From: CAVYGM01 sp963768025 | GTDB lineage: Bacteria > Bacteroidota > Bacteroidia > Cytophagales > Spirosomataceae | Direction: 5' to 3' | Assembly (NCBI GenBank): GCA_963768025.1 | Contig: CAVYGM010000023.1 | Location: forward strand, 1 to 8,317 | DNA length: 8,317 nt | Shown here: piece after piece, positions 1-6,513 of the stretch | Numbering within the stretch: the first letter of the stretch is position 1 | Layout: each line of letters begins with the position of its first letter | Notes under the pieces: model-generated | What the model saw: the letters and a program-made list of their open reading frames with translations, nothing else | Told to the model about the DNA's origin: nothing | The model's database searches: none | Program-made: the position numbers and the translations under genes

Positions 1-143
1 CATATTCCCTTTCGGGTGATATAATCATAAAACAGGAACTATTGATTCAATGTGTTCTAAAATGGGCCCTAACTACTCAATGGTACAATTTTCCCCACGG
101 CTCTCGCATACGGAGTTGCCTTCCCCGAGCGTATAAGTGAATC
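1..143. other. Non-coding left flank, end of outer transposon
   Basis: No credible reading frame lies here. In Tn3-family elements the tnpA stop codon sits next to a terminal inverted repeat, and the outer tnpA stops at 144, so the left end of the outer transposon is expected within this stretch. Everything to its left would be older flanking DNA. The first 60 bases are AT-rich. I see no RNA gene or promoter I would defend. Confidence 0.5.
100..137 (+). repeat. Candidate terminal inverted repeat of outer Tn3-family element
   Basis: A 38-base stretch ends (inner side) in CGTATAAG, seven bases from the tnpA stop. Inner ends of Tn3-family repeats commonly read like ACGTTAAG or ACGCTAAG, so position and inner end fit. 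The outer end reads GCTCTC rather than the usual GGGG, and I found no matching inverted copy to the right of the outer tnpR. This is therefore only a positional candidate; the true end could lie further left, for example at GGGCCC (64-69). Confidence 0.25.
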
Positions 144-704
144 TCATGCCGTGAAAAGGTTCAGAATCGCTTCCATTTCAAAAACGGGCTTCACCTGTTG
201 CTCAGCCAAGTCGAACTCCCCGTGCAGGTTGATGTGATGCCAGGTATGGGTCGATGTACGGGAAATGGCCTGCACCAACTCCTCCCGGTGCTCGTCCGAC
301 TTGCAGTTGCATATCTGCTGGGACAGCAATAGCAGATTGTAGTAATTGATGGCGTTTATGATCAGACGCTTGCACCCTTCGGCAACAAGCTGGTCGTAAT
401 GCGTCTCCCAGTTGAACTCCTGGGGATTGCCCAGCATCACTGCCTTTGCGAAGTGATTCGCGTTTTCGACCTTGGACAGCACCGCTTCCACCGAACCCCG
501 CAGGTCTTCCTGGCTGATGTACCTCAGGATGTAGATGGTCTTGAACAGCCTGCCCAGTTCCTTAAGCGCCTTGTACAGCGGATTCTGGCGAGAGTACGAA
601 TTTAGGCGTCTCAGCAGGGTCGAAGCTTTCTCGTGGCCAAGCTTGATCGTCTTCACTAGGCGCAGTATGTCATCCCATTGCTCGACAATCAACTCGTAGT
701 CCAC
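144..704 (-). CDS. tnpA: Outer tnpA fragment 4: C-terminus with catalytic glutamate
   Basis: The 186-residue C-terminal piece starts in the true frame just after the 729-731 shift. It contains WDDILRLVKTIKLGHEKASTLLRRL, the conserved helical block before the third catalytic residue, and LSKVENANHFAKA, whose glutamate (465-467) is the likely third DDE residue. The final residues FEMEAILNLFTA end at TGA 146-144. The ATG-like start at 704 is not a real initiation site, because sequence similar to the family continues upstream in another frame. Confidence 0.85.
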   Translation of the reverse strand: MDYELIVEQWDDILRLVKTIKLGHEKASTLLRRLNSYSRQNPLYKALKELGRLFKTIYILRYISQEDLRGSVEAVLSKVENANHFAKAVMLGNPQEFNWETHYDQLVAEGCKRLIINAINYYNLLLLSQQICNCKSDEHREELVQAISRTSTHTWHHINLHGEFDLAEQQVKPVFEMEAILNLFTA

Positions 705-1111
705 CTTCTGAGTGGGAAGTATCTGATACCCAGCTCTTTAAAAGTGGAAGCGGCATCGATGGAGTACAATTGTAGCTTGTGGATGGAGGCGAGCCGGGGC
801 CGCGACTCGATCCCCCAAACACCGGTGATGGCTGCAACTGCCTCCGTGTAGCCGTGGGTATCGGTGGAATGGGCGGCCGAGCTGACTACCTCATCGTGCG
901 AAAGGGCGTCCGGCACGTACGGTGCTTCCCGCTCGCTCGCGCTGAAAACCGTTGAGTATATAAGCTGCCCAGCTTCGTCAAGGTGGGAATAGATCGTAAT
1001 TCCCTTACCGTCTCCAAAATATTTGAAAGATGCCGATGCCCTGAGCGAGGGGATGGAAACGTCGATTTTCTGCCCGTCGCTTCCCGTATGCACCAGGTTC
1101 GGACTGGTTCC
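689..1111 (-). CDS. tnpA: Outer tnpA fragment 3: DDE domain with both aspartates
   Basis: Real sequence runs from about NLVHTGSDGQKIDVS to ASTFKELG. It carries the first two catalytic residues, D of SDGQ and D of TDTHGYTE, and the typical KYFGDGKGIT motif between them. The frame is lost at the G-run 729-731; restoring one G gives KELGYQILPTQKVDYEL, which leads straight into the last fragment. The two fragments overlap by 16 bases only because the out-of-frame tail extends past the shift. Confidence 0.8.
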   Translation of the reverse strand, partial: GTSPNLVHTGSDGQKIDVSIPSLRASASFKYFGDGKGITIYSHLDEAGQLIYSTVFSASEREAPYVPDALSHDEVVSSAAHSTDTHGYTEAVAAITGVWGIESRPRLASIHKLQLYSIDAASTFKELGIRYFPLRRWTTS

Positions 1112-1970
1112 TGAACAAGTCGATGACCGGCAACCGATTGCTTTGCTTCAAGATCAGGTCATTGGCCCGAAGCGTGAGTTCGGGGGAGAAATAGTGTGTC
1201 GCTACGGCTTCAAGCGACTCAGGGCTGATGTTGCGGGAGATCAGCCCCATTTTCCGAATGCCAATGTTCTCACCGTAGCCGATGATCGCGGCATAGAAGA
1301 GCCTGTCTTCTGGGCGCTTGGGAAGGTAATCCAGGGTTTTAAACTGGAAAGCACCCAGAAAACCCGTCAGATCGTTGACCTGGCGCAGCACCTCCAGCAC
1401 CGAAATCACCTTACCCTGGGGGTAAAGCGATACTCCATCTTCTTCCTTTGCACCTTTGGAACGGTAGCGGTGCAGGTGCCAGCGGCCGCTCTTATCGAAA
1501 TATACGGAAGGGTTAGCCCCCAGACCTTCGTTAACCGATTTGAATTGCTGATTCAGGGACTGGTTCAGGCCGAGCAGGAAACGGCCAGCCGATAGGCGGT
1601 CTTCCAAACGAGCCTTCTTCAGTAGACTCGCTTTCTGGATAACCCACTTCTGCTTGTCGATAAGGTATCTCTCGAAAGAGCGGTACTCGTAGGAAGACAC
1701 CACGTTCAGGGTTCCGGCCTTCAGGTGTAGAACCACCTCTTTGAAAAGAAGGGCCTTGTAGAGCGACACCCTCACTTTCCCAGAATCGGAATGCACGCTC
1801 CCCCGGTCGTTGATCGATAGGAAGCCGAGCGGCAGCCGGGCGCTCTGGCCGATATCTCCCCGCCTTTCCTGAAAATAACGGACGGCCTCCCAGATGTCAA
1901 CCTGCGAGGTGGCCTGGTCGAACACAAGGCAAACGAGCAAAGCGGAAATCCGGTTTTGTAGGTAGATGCT
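1005..1970 (-). CDS. tnpA: Outer tnpA fragment 2: middle part up to the catalytic domain
   Basis: This segment picks up the transposase frame at ESIYLQNRISALLVCLVFDQ and runs about 290 codons through QVDIWEAVRYFQ, YEYRSFERYL and the FYAAIIGYGENIGIRKMG region that precedes the first catalytic aspartate. It leaves the true frame near 1101-1102 (after RNQS) and then reads about 30 spurious codons to a stop at 1005. Removing one C restores RNQSNLVHTGSDGQ. A 190-residue plus-strand frame over the same bases is a shadow. Confidence 0.8.
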   Translation of the reverse strand, partial: SIYLQNRISALLVCLVFDQATSQVDIWEAVRYFQERRGDIGQSARLPLGFLSINDRGSVHSDSGKVRVSLYKALLFKEVVLHLKAGTLNVVSSYEYRSFERYLIDKQKWVIQKASLLKKARLEDRLSAGRFLLGLNQSLNQQFKSVNEGLGANPSVYFDKSGRWHLHRYRSKGAKEEDGVSLYPQGKVISVLEVLRQVNDLTGFLGAFQFKTLDYLPKRPEDRLFYAAIIGYGENIGIRKMGLISRNISPESLEAVATHYFSPELTLRANDLILKQSNRLPVIDLFRNQSEPGAYGKRRAENRRFHPLAQGIGIFQIFWRR

Positions 1971-2899
1971 CTCCCTTCGAGCTGTCCGTGCAGTTCCTGC
2001 CCCTGCTGCACCCTCTGCTGGGTCTCCCGGAGCGAGGCGAGCTGACCGTGGTCGTCGTCGAGCGTTGACTGGGTGATTTTCTTTCGGTCGATGATGGCCC
2101 TGATCTTTATTACTTTGGCCGTGTCATCAAGCGTTCCGTCATTGGTTACCCGTTCTATCAAACCCAGGGCGTCGATGTGATCCTGATTGCGCTTGGTGAC
2201 CCGACCCACCAGGGTGGCCGTCTGGTGGCGCTGCCGGAAATGGTCTTCTTTGACCCGATTGTCGCAGTTGGTCAAGCTGCTGCTCATGGCGTTGAGCATC
2301 GTGAGCACCAAAGCGTCGCCGAGACTGAGGTACTGGTGAACGACGAAGGCGACCAGCAGCAAGTACCGGTCGGTGCCGCGCCGGGCCACGTTGGCACTCC
2401 TGCTGTCAAGCACGTACTGGGCGTAGTAGCGGATGGTCGCTTCCGAGAAATCGAGCTTTTTGATTAGCGGGCCAAGCTGGATGGCTATCTCCTTGAACCT
2501 CTCGAAGAGCCCGACCCGTTCCCTGATTATGGAGGGCCTCATGGACTGCGGGATCTTTCTGAGGTAGGTTCGCTCGTACCTGAACAGGTGATCCGGTTTG
2601 CTGAGCAGATCGTCAAGCATGTCCTTGTCGGCCGCATGAAGGTGCCTTTCCAGAACTTGCTCCAGATCCGACCTGTATTCCGACAAAGCAGAATGGATGA
2701 CACCCCGAAGGCTACTGTACGCTGGTGTCTCCACCCGCCTGTCCCGCAGGAATGCCACGCAGGAGTCGACAATGCCCTCCGGGCTCACCTGTAAATGGGC
2801 CAGCCGCTTCGCCTCCTCCAACAACAGGCTCTGGTGTGCGGCTTTGTAGGCCTCGAACCCGAGGCGGCTGAGTATCTCCCCCTGGTGGCGGTAGTAGCT
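1772..2899 (-). CDS. tnpA: Outer tnpA fragment 1: N-terminal and middle part
   Basis: The frame is open from the inner-transposon junction (2899) and reads true transposase for about 308 codons to the shift at 1973-1975. The remaining codons down to 1772 are out-of-frame tail (the part after LEGRASTYKTG). An automatic caller would begin at TTG 2824, but homology-like sequence continues upstream as SYYRHQGEILSRLGFEAYKAA, so that start is false. The content is the DNA-binding and helical region of a Tn3 transposase; no catalytic residue lies here. The correct continuation after EG is ESIYLQNRISALLVC in the next frame. Confidence 0.8.
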   Translation of the reverse strand, partial: SYYRHQGEILSRLGFEAYKAAHQSLLLEEAKRLAHLQVSPEGIVDSCVAFLRDRRVETPAYSSLRGVIHSALSEYRSDLEQVLERHLHAADKDMLDDLLSKPDHLFRYERTYLRKIPQSMRPSIIRERVGLFERFKEIAIQLGPLIKKLDFSEATIRYYAQYVLDSRSANVARRGTDRYLLLVAFVVHQYLSLGDALVLTMLNAMSSSLTNCDNRVKEDHFRQRHQTATLVGRVTKRNQDHIDALGLIERVTNDGTLDDTAKVIKIRAIIDRKKITQSTLDDDHGQLASLRETQQRVQQGQELHGQLEGRASTYKTGFPLCSFALCSTRPPRRLTSGRPSVIFRKGGEISARAPGCRSASYRSTTGGACIPILGK

Positions 2900-2937
2900 G
2901 AGGTTTTTCTTACAAATGGGCGAAAAGCGGCGTTAGG
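2900..2937 (+). repeat. Left terminal inverted repeat (IRL) of inner transposon
   Basis: The 38 bases start GAGGTTTTTC and end GGCGTTAGG. The internal GGGCGAAAA block and the CGTTAG inner end match the Tn3-family pattern (GAACGAAAA...CGTTAAG in Tn3). The outermost bases are GAGG instead of the usual GGGG. It differs from the right repeat at positions 28 (G/A) and 38 (G/T). Identity resumes for six further bases (GAACTA, 2938-2943). Confidence 0.93.
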
Positions 2938-3086
2938 GAACTATGTTTGTAGTTTTGACGCATAGTTGCACACTGTTCCATACGAGGTTCTCGCAGCAAA
3001 TGTACCGCAGCCGCGGACGGTCGCAGTGGCATCGGCCATCCGACGCGGGCGGTGAAAAAAAGCGGCGGCCGTCCCACGGTTTAGAA
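2938..3086. other. Non-coding segment between IRL and tnpR
   Basis: This stretch downstream of tnpR holds no credible gene. It contains a 7-bp inverted repeat, AACTATG (2939-2945) and CATAGTT (2961-2967), 15 bases apart, and the GC-rich foldable block at 3015-3074. The 66- to 74-codon frames through it on both strands lack family features. This is where Tn3-family elements often carry passenger genes, but none is present. Confidence 0.6.
3015..3074 (-). other. GC-rich block able to form a two-stem structure
   Basis: GGACGGTCGC (3015-3024) pairs with GCGGCCGTCC (3065-3074) as a 10-bp stem with one G-T wobble. Inside it, GC-A-TCGG (3029-3035) faces CCGA-C-GC (3040-3046) around CCAT; the mismatch becomes a G-U pair if transcribed from the minus strand, giving a 7-bp stem. 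A run of seven A (T on the minus strand) lies between the stems. It lies just after the tnpR stop, so it could be read as a 3' structure of the tnpR transcript. It is not a standard terminator, because the T run is inside the fold. Confidence 0.4.
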
Positions 3087-3695
3087 TTATTCCTTTTTCT
3101 TAGCCAGGTAATTATAAACTGTTCCGTAAGCAACTCCAGACCTAATACTGATCTGATTCATCGATAAACCCGTTTTGTGCAAATCCTGGATTTGCTTCAA
3201 CTTAGTTGCATTTAGCTTGGGTCTGGATATCTGTTTCCCTTGTGCTTTTGCCCTGGCCATACCGGCTTTGACCCTTTGGCTGATCAGGGAGCTTTCAAAT
3301 TGTGCCAGTGAAGCCATCACGTGAAATATCAGTTCACCGGTCGGCGTGGTGGTATCAATATTCTCCTGATAGGAAATAAAATCAATACCCATACTTTGAA
3401 ATTCCTTCATGGCATTGACCAGTGCCTGGGTTGATCGGGCAAACCGGTCATACCGCCAAACCAGGACTACATCCAGTTTTCTCTTTTTGGCAGCTGCCAT
3501 CATCAATTTGTACTGGATCCTGTCCTGGGTTGTTCCGGAAGCGTAATCTATAAATTCTCCCATGACTTCAAAATTACGTCTCTGGGCGTATTCTCTTAAT
3601 TGGGTTAGCTGAGTTTCGGGATCCTGTCCTTTATCCAGCGTGGATACCCTTGCATATAGTGCTACCCGTTTGGATTGATTTATCTGATTTTTCAT
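3087..3695 (-). CDS. tnpR: Serine resolvase of inner transposon
   Basis: This 202-residue small serine recombinase would resolve Tn3-type cointegrates at res, through a covalent 5'-phosphoserine link. N-terminal catalytic domain: YARVST at 14-19 gives the nucleophile S18 with R16; WRYDRFARS at 80-88 gives the conserved arginines R84 and R87. FHVMASLAQFESSLISQRVKAGM (about 124-146) is the long E helix used for dimer contact. After a short linker, about 161-198 form a helix-turn-helix (LKQIQDLHKTGLSMNQISIRSGVAYGTVYNYLA). Length is normal. The ATG at 3695 is the first start and follows an A/T-rich leader with a -7 box 31 bases upstream. It is divergent from tnpA. It is the only undamaged gene in the window and could still be active. 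The sequence cannot exclude an invertase-like role, but the context favours resolvase. Confidence 0.93.
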   Translation of the reverse strand: MKNQINQSKRVALYARVSTLDKGQDPETQLTQLREYAQRRNFEVMGEFIDYASGTTQDRIQYKLMMAAAKKRKLDVVLVWRYDRFARSTQALVNAMKEFQSMGIDFISYQENIDTTTPTGELIFHVMASLAQFESSLISQRVKAGMARAKAQGKQISRPKLNATKLKQIQDLHKTGLSMNQISIRSGVAYGTVYNYLAKKKE

Positions 3696-3726
3696 TTAAT
3701 TTACTTATCAAAAAGGAACTCCTTTA

Positions 3727-3734
3727 CAAATATA
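3727..3734 (-). promoter_or_regulatory. Bacteroidota-type -7 box upstream of tnpR
   Basis: On the minus strand this reads TATATTTG, an exact fit to TAnnTTTG, the -7 element known for Bacteroidota housekeeping sigma factors. It lies 31 bases before the tnpR ATG. The -33 side is T-rich but shows no clean TTTG at ideal spacing. It overlaps the presumed res region, so resolvase binding would repress its own promoter, as in Tn3. Confidence 0.55.
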
Positions 3735-3735
3735 C

Positions 3736-3752
3736 TTTTTAACGGTTAAAAA
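3736..3752. repeat. Perfect 17-base dyad TTTTTAAC-G-GTTAAAAA
   Basis: Two exact 8-base arms flank a single G. It sits immediately upstream of the tnpR -7 box (3727-3734), so a protein bound here would cover the tnpR promoter. An odd-length dyad with a one-base centre does not look like a serine-resolvase crossover point, which needs a 2-bp centre; it is better seen as an operator or accessory binding site. Confidence 0.5.
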
Positions 3753-3815
3753 CAGGCTTTAAACCAATTTCAGACGGGGTGAATTTTGATACCCTTTTTG
3801 ATAACCCATTTTCAC

Positions 3816-5102
3816 ATGGCATCACTATTTTTAAACCAGTCCCAGCGTGAGCGTTACGAGAAGGTCCCAGCCGAAATATCAGAGTATGACCTGATGCAAT
3901 TTTTTCAACTCACGCAACAAGACAAAATTTTTCTTAAATCGTTCAGAGGGGAGCACAACCGTCTAGGGATTGCACTCCAGATTGGGATTGTCCGGTTCAT
4001 GGGTTTTCTTCCGGACAGATGGCAACAGCAGATTCCGGCAAATGTAGCCGACATGGTAAGTGGGCAACTGAGTTCTGATATTGAACTATTATCAATATAC
4101 GGGCAAAGAGATAAGACCAGAACAGAGCATTTAAATGTGGTCTTAAAATATTTAAAGTTCCGCCGGTGGCAACCCCTGGATGAAATCTGGCTTTCGCCGT
4201 GGCTACTCAATAAAGGGATGGAGCATGACAACGAACCGATATTGCTCAGGCAAGTTTGTTTGAAATTGGGTCAGGAGAAAATTTTAAGGCCGGCCATTGG
4301 GACATTGGAAAGGATTGTCGGTAGCCTGGATGAACAGCTGCACCAGGAAACCTACCGAAGGTTTAGTTTGCTGTTGACCGAAGAAATGAAGATCAGGCTG
4401 ACTCAAATAGTAGAACTGGATGGTACCCGCGGCATCACTTTGCACCGGTGGCTCTGCCAGGTTCCCACCAGTAATACGCCCAGAGCTATTAACCAGACGT
4501 TGGAAAAGATCAATTTTTTAAAATCATTAAACGTCCATGAATGGGACTTGTCCGTAATAAGCCTGAACCGCAGGAAAAGGCTGGCCCAGATTGCCAGGAA
4601 TGTTTCTAACAAGTATTTACAAAGAATGAACGCCACAAGGCGGTACCCGATTTTAATTTGCTTCCTGTATGAGAGCCTGATAGATACCAATGACAAAGTG
4701 CTGGAAATGTTTGATGATTATTGGGAGCACATTGTCAATGGCTCAAAAAAGGAACTGGACACATACCAGCAAACCTTGTTCAAATCACAGAACGAGGCGA
4801 TGAAAACCCTGTCCCAGGCCGTTAGCATGATCATCAATGATACTATTACAGATGACCAGCTACGGACCTATATTTTTAATATTCATCCAAAGGAAATACT
4901 CAGGGAGGCATTACTGGTAACCGGATCCGCTCTTCGCCCTGCCAGGCAGACATATTTATATTATCTGAATAACTATTATGCAACCTTGAAGCAGTTTACC
5001 CCTAACCTGCTCAAAACGATTGACTTTCAAATTGCCCATTCCAAAGATGGCTTCCTGAAAGTGCTTGATATCCACGGGAAAGAAAGCTGGAAGGTCTTCT
5101 AG
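3816..5102 (+). CDS. tnpA: Inner tnpA fragment 1: N-terminal 419 residues
   Basis: Intact true sequence runs from ATG 3816 to codon ATC 5070-5072 (FLKVLDI). The last nine codons (HGKESWKVF) and the stop at 5100-5102 come from the inserted IS sequence. It includes the DUF4158 domain (roughly residues 1-165) and the helical middle region. If translated alone it would be a catalytic-domain-less DNA-binding fragment that could in principle compete with full transposase at the terminal repeats. There are no frameshifts across these 1.26 kb, unlike the 3' half. Confidence 0.9.
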   Translation: MASLFLNQSQRERYEKVPAEISEYDLMQFFQLTQQDKIFLKSFRGEHNRLGIALQIGIVRFMGFLPDRWQQQIPANVADMVSGQLSSDIELLSIYGQRDKTRTEHLNVVLKYLKFRRWQPLDEIWLSPWLLNKGMEHDNEPILLRQVCLKLGQEKILRPAIGTLERIVGSLDEQLHQETYRRFSLLLTEEMKIRLTQIVELDGTRGITLHRWLCQVPTSNTPRAINQTLEKINFLKSLNVHEWDLSVISLNRRKRLAQIARNVSNKYLQRMNATRRYPILICFLYESLIDTNDKVLEMFDDYWEHIVNGSKKELDTYQQTLFKSQNEAMKTLSQAVSMIINDTITDDQLRTYIFNIHPKEILREALLVTGSALRPARQTYLYYLNNYYATLKQFTPNLLKTIDFQIAHSKDGFLKVLDIHGKESWKVF

Positions 5103-5560
5103 CACTGTTACTTACAAAACAAACGGGGCCTATGCGCCTGACAGTACGGTGGTCGAAGACATCAGGAGTCTGCTGGGCGAAGAGTTCGTCGATTATGGCT
5201 ATTCTGAAGACAACAGTTTACTTGCGTGATGAGATGTATTACCTGATCAACCCTAAGAAAGTCTACCGTCTGATGAAGGAAAACAACCTATTGTACGTCA
5301 TAGCAGGCGTTGCACAAACCGTAGCAAACGCCAGTGGGTGAAGGATTTGGTGCCTGATCCAGCAGGCAGAATTCACCTACCTGGAATTCGATATCAAGTA
5401 CATCTACATCCAGGGTAAGCGCAGAAACGCCCAGGTGCTGACCGTGCTGGACGTGTTCAGCCGGTGGAACCTGGCACACACCATCAAGTGGAACATCCGC
5501 CAGCAGGATGTGGTGGCTCTTTTTGACACGATTTTTGAAAGCTATTCGCTGCCCTTGTAA
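5073..5560 (+). mobile_element. IS3-family (IS150-like) orfB fragment inside tnpA
   Basis: Across three frames this reads as one IS3-type orfB: GKKAGRSSSTVTYKTNG, EDIRSLLGEEFVDYGY (5071-5203 frame), LKTTVYLRDEMYYLINPKKVYRLMKENNLLY, then RQWVKDLVPDP, then AEFTYLEFDIKYIYIQGKRRNAQVLTVLDVFSRWN (5363-5558). FDIKYI and VLDVFSRW carry the first two aspartates of the rve-type DDE domain; the part with the glutamate is missing. Shifts lie at 5202-5203 (extra T), about 5296 (missing C) and about 5362 (extra G). Both ends of the gene, orfA and the terminal repeats are absent. Deleting exactly 5073-5560 rejoins tnpA in frame (VLDI-LTDLQTGKRRKLPDDAP). It is on the same strand as tnpA. Confidence 0.85.
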
Positions 5561-6508
5561 TTGACCGACTTGCAAACCGGCAAAAGAAGAAAACTGCCTG
5601 ATGATGCGCCGGTTGATTTTATAACGCCTTCCTGGAATAAGCTGATTTTTGAAAACGATCAGCAGCAGCCAGAAATTTTTCCGCAACGCCAGCCTTACGA
5701 ATTATGTGCCCTGGCCAACTTACGGGACCGGCTCCGTGCTGGAGATGTATTTGTTGACCTCTCCCGAAAATATGCCGACTTCAATTCGTTGCTTCTTTCA
5801 AATGCGCAGTGGGAACTGCTACGAGCGGATTTTTGCAGTCAAATGTCAATGCCTTCGCTGCCCACCGAGCGTATCGACCAGCGTTTACAGGAACTGGAAT
5901 CATTGTTAAAACCGCTGGATGAGCTCCTGAATGCGGGTGGAGAGATCCGGCTTGAAGAAGGCGTACTGGTAGTGCCTGCACTGCCGGCAGAAGATATCCC
6001 CTTTTCAGCAAAAGCTCTCCGGGAGCAAATCAATCAACGGCTCCCGAAAGTCAACATCACAGATATGATAAAAGAAGTGGACGCATGGATGAACTTTTCG
6101 GAGCATCTTCACGGATTGGAAAATGATCCGCGTAACCCACAGAGCCAGTCCCTTTTGTATGCTGCTGTTTTTGCCGCCGGGTGTAATATTCCTTTGTCAG
6201 ATTTAGCCAGGTCATGTGAGCTTGATTATCAATCACTTTGGTGGACAAGCAATAACTATCTGTCAGAAGATAATCTTAAAAAGGCCAACGATACACTCGT
6301 TAACTTTCATTATCGACAATGGCTGAGTGGCTATTGGGGTGGTGGCACACTTTCATCCTCGGACGGGCAGCGGTTCCCCACCAGTGGCAAGATCCGGAAT
6401 GCGAAAGCACTCCCCAATTACTTTGGGTATGGTAAGGGAATTACCTTTTATACGCATACCTCTGATCAGTATAGCCAGTATGGCAGCCGTAGCATTTCGT
6501 TCAACTGA
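5561..6508 (+). CDS. tnpA: Inner tnpA fragment 2: middle and start of DDE domain
   Basis: The frame resumes exactly at LTDLQTGKRRKLPDDAPVDF, a conserved Tn3 stretch, and continues through YELCALANLRDRLRAGDVFVD and the catalytic SSDGQRF (D at 6362-6364) to YFGYGKGITFYTHTSDQYSQYGS. The TTG at 5561 is an internal leucine codon, not a start. An extra T at 6500-6501 ends the frame after SISFN; without it the reading is SSTERDATYVL. Confidence 0.85.
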   Translation: MTDLQTGKRRKLPDDAPVDFITPSWNKLIFENDQQQPEIFPQRQPYELCALANLRDRLRAGDVFVDLSRKYADFNSLLLSNAQWELLRADFCSQMSMPSLPTERIDQRLQELESLLKPLDELLNAGGEIRLEEGVLVVPALPAEDIPFSAKALREQINQRLPKVNITDMIKEVDAWMNFSEHLHGLENDPRNPQSQSLLYAAVFAAGCNIPLSDLARSCELDYQSLWWTSNNYLSEDNLKKANDTLVNFHYRQWLSGYWGGGTLSSSDGQRFPTSGKIRNAKALPNYFGYGKGITFYTHTSDQYSQYGSRSISFN

Positions 6509-6513
6509 AAGGG

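Larger units (their letters stand above)
144..2899 (-). pseudogene. tnpA: Outer Tn3-family transposase, 5'-truncated and frameshifted
   Basis: The reconstructed product is about 915 residues against roughly 1,000 for the family. It would bind terminal repeats and catalyse replicative (cointegrate) transposition with a DDE nuclease. Reading order on the minus strand: N-terminal region (from a SYYRHQGEILSRLGF segment at the inner-transposon junction), central helical region, then the DDE_Tnp_Tn3 domain. The triad is visible: D in SDGQ (1076-1078), D in TDTHGYTE (860-862), E in KVENAN (465-467). Three single-base shifts break the frame: a missing G at 1973-1975, an extra C near 1101-1102, a missing G at 729-731. 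No in-frame nonsense codon is present apart from those created by the shifts. The KVENAN motif and the C-terminal CKRLIINAINYYNLLLLS stretch differ from the inner transposase, so the two belong to different Tn3 subgroups (perhaps Tn4651-like here, from memory). About 100 N-terminal codons are absent. Confidence 0.9.
3700..3815. promoter_or_regulatory. Probable res site and divergent promoter region
   Basis: The 120-bp gap between divergent tnpR and tnpA is AT-rich and full of symmetry. TTATCAAAAAGG (3705-3716) has an exact inverted copy CCTTTTTGATAA (3793-3804); the motif TTTTGATA recurs directly at 3784-3791 and 3796-3803, 12 bases apart; and a 17-base perfect dyad lies at 3736-3752. Tn3-type resolvases bind three subsites, each an imperfect dyad of 12-bp half-sites, in exactly this position. 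Assigning subsites I-III is not possible by eye. Confidence 0.55.

Noticed and set aside
1023..1595. 190-codon plus-strand reading frame
   Set aside because: It is antisense to conserved outer tnpA sequence (the region before and including SDGQ) and has no family features of its own.
2933..3167. Two short overlapping frames (66 and 74 codons) between IRL and tnpR
   Set aside because: They overlap the terminal repeat, the GC-rich fold and the tnpR 3' end, and neither resembles a protein.
3905..4231. 108-codon minus-strand reading frame
   Set aside because: It lies opposite the conserved N-terminal domain of the inner tnpA; composition and lack of motifs mark it as a shadow.
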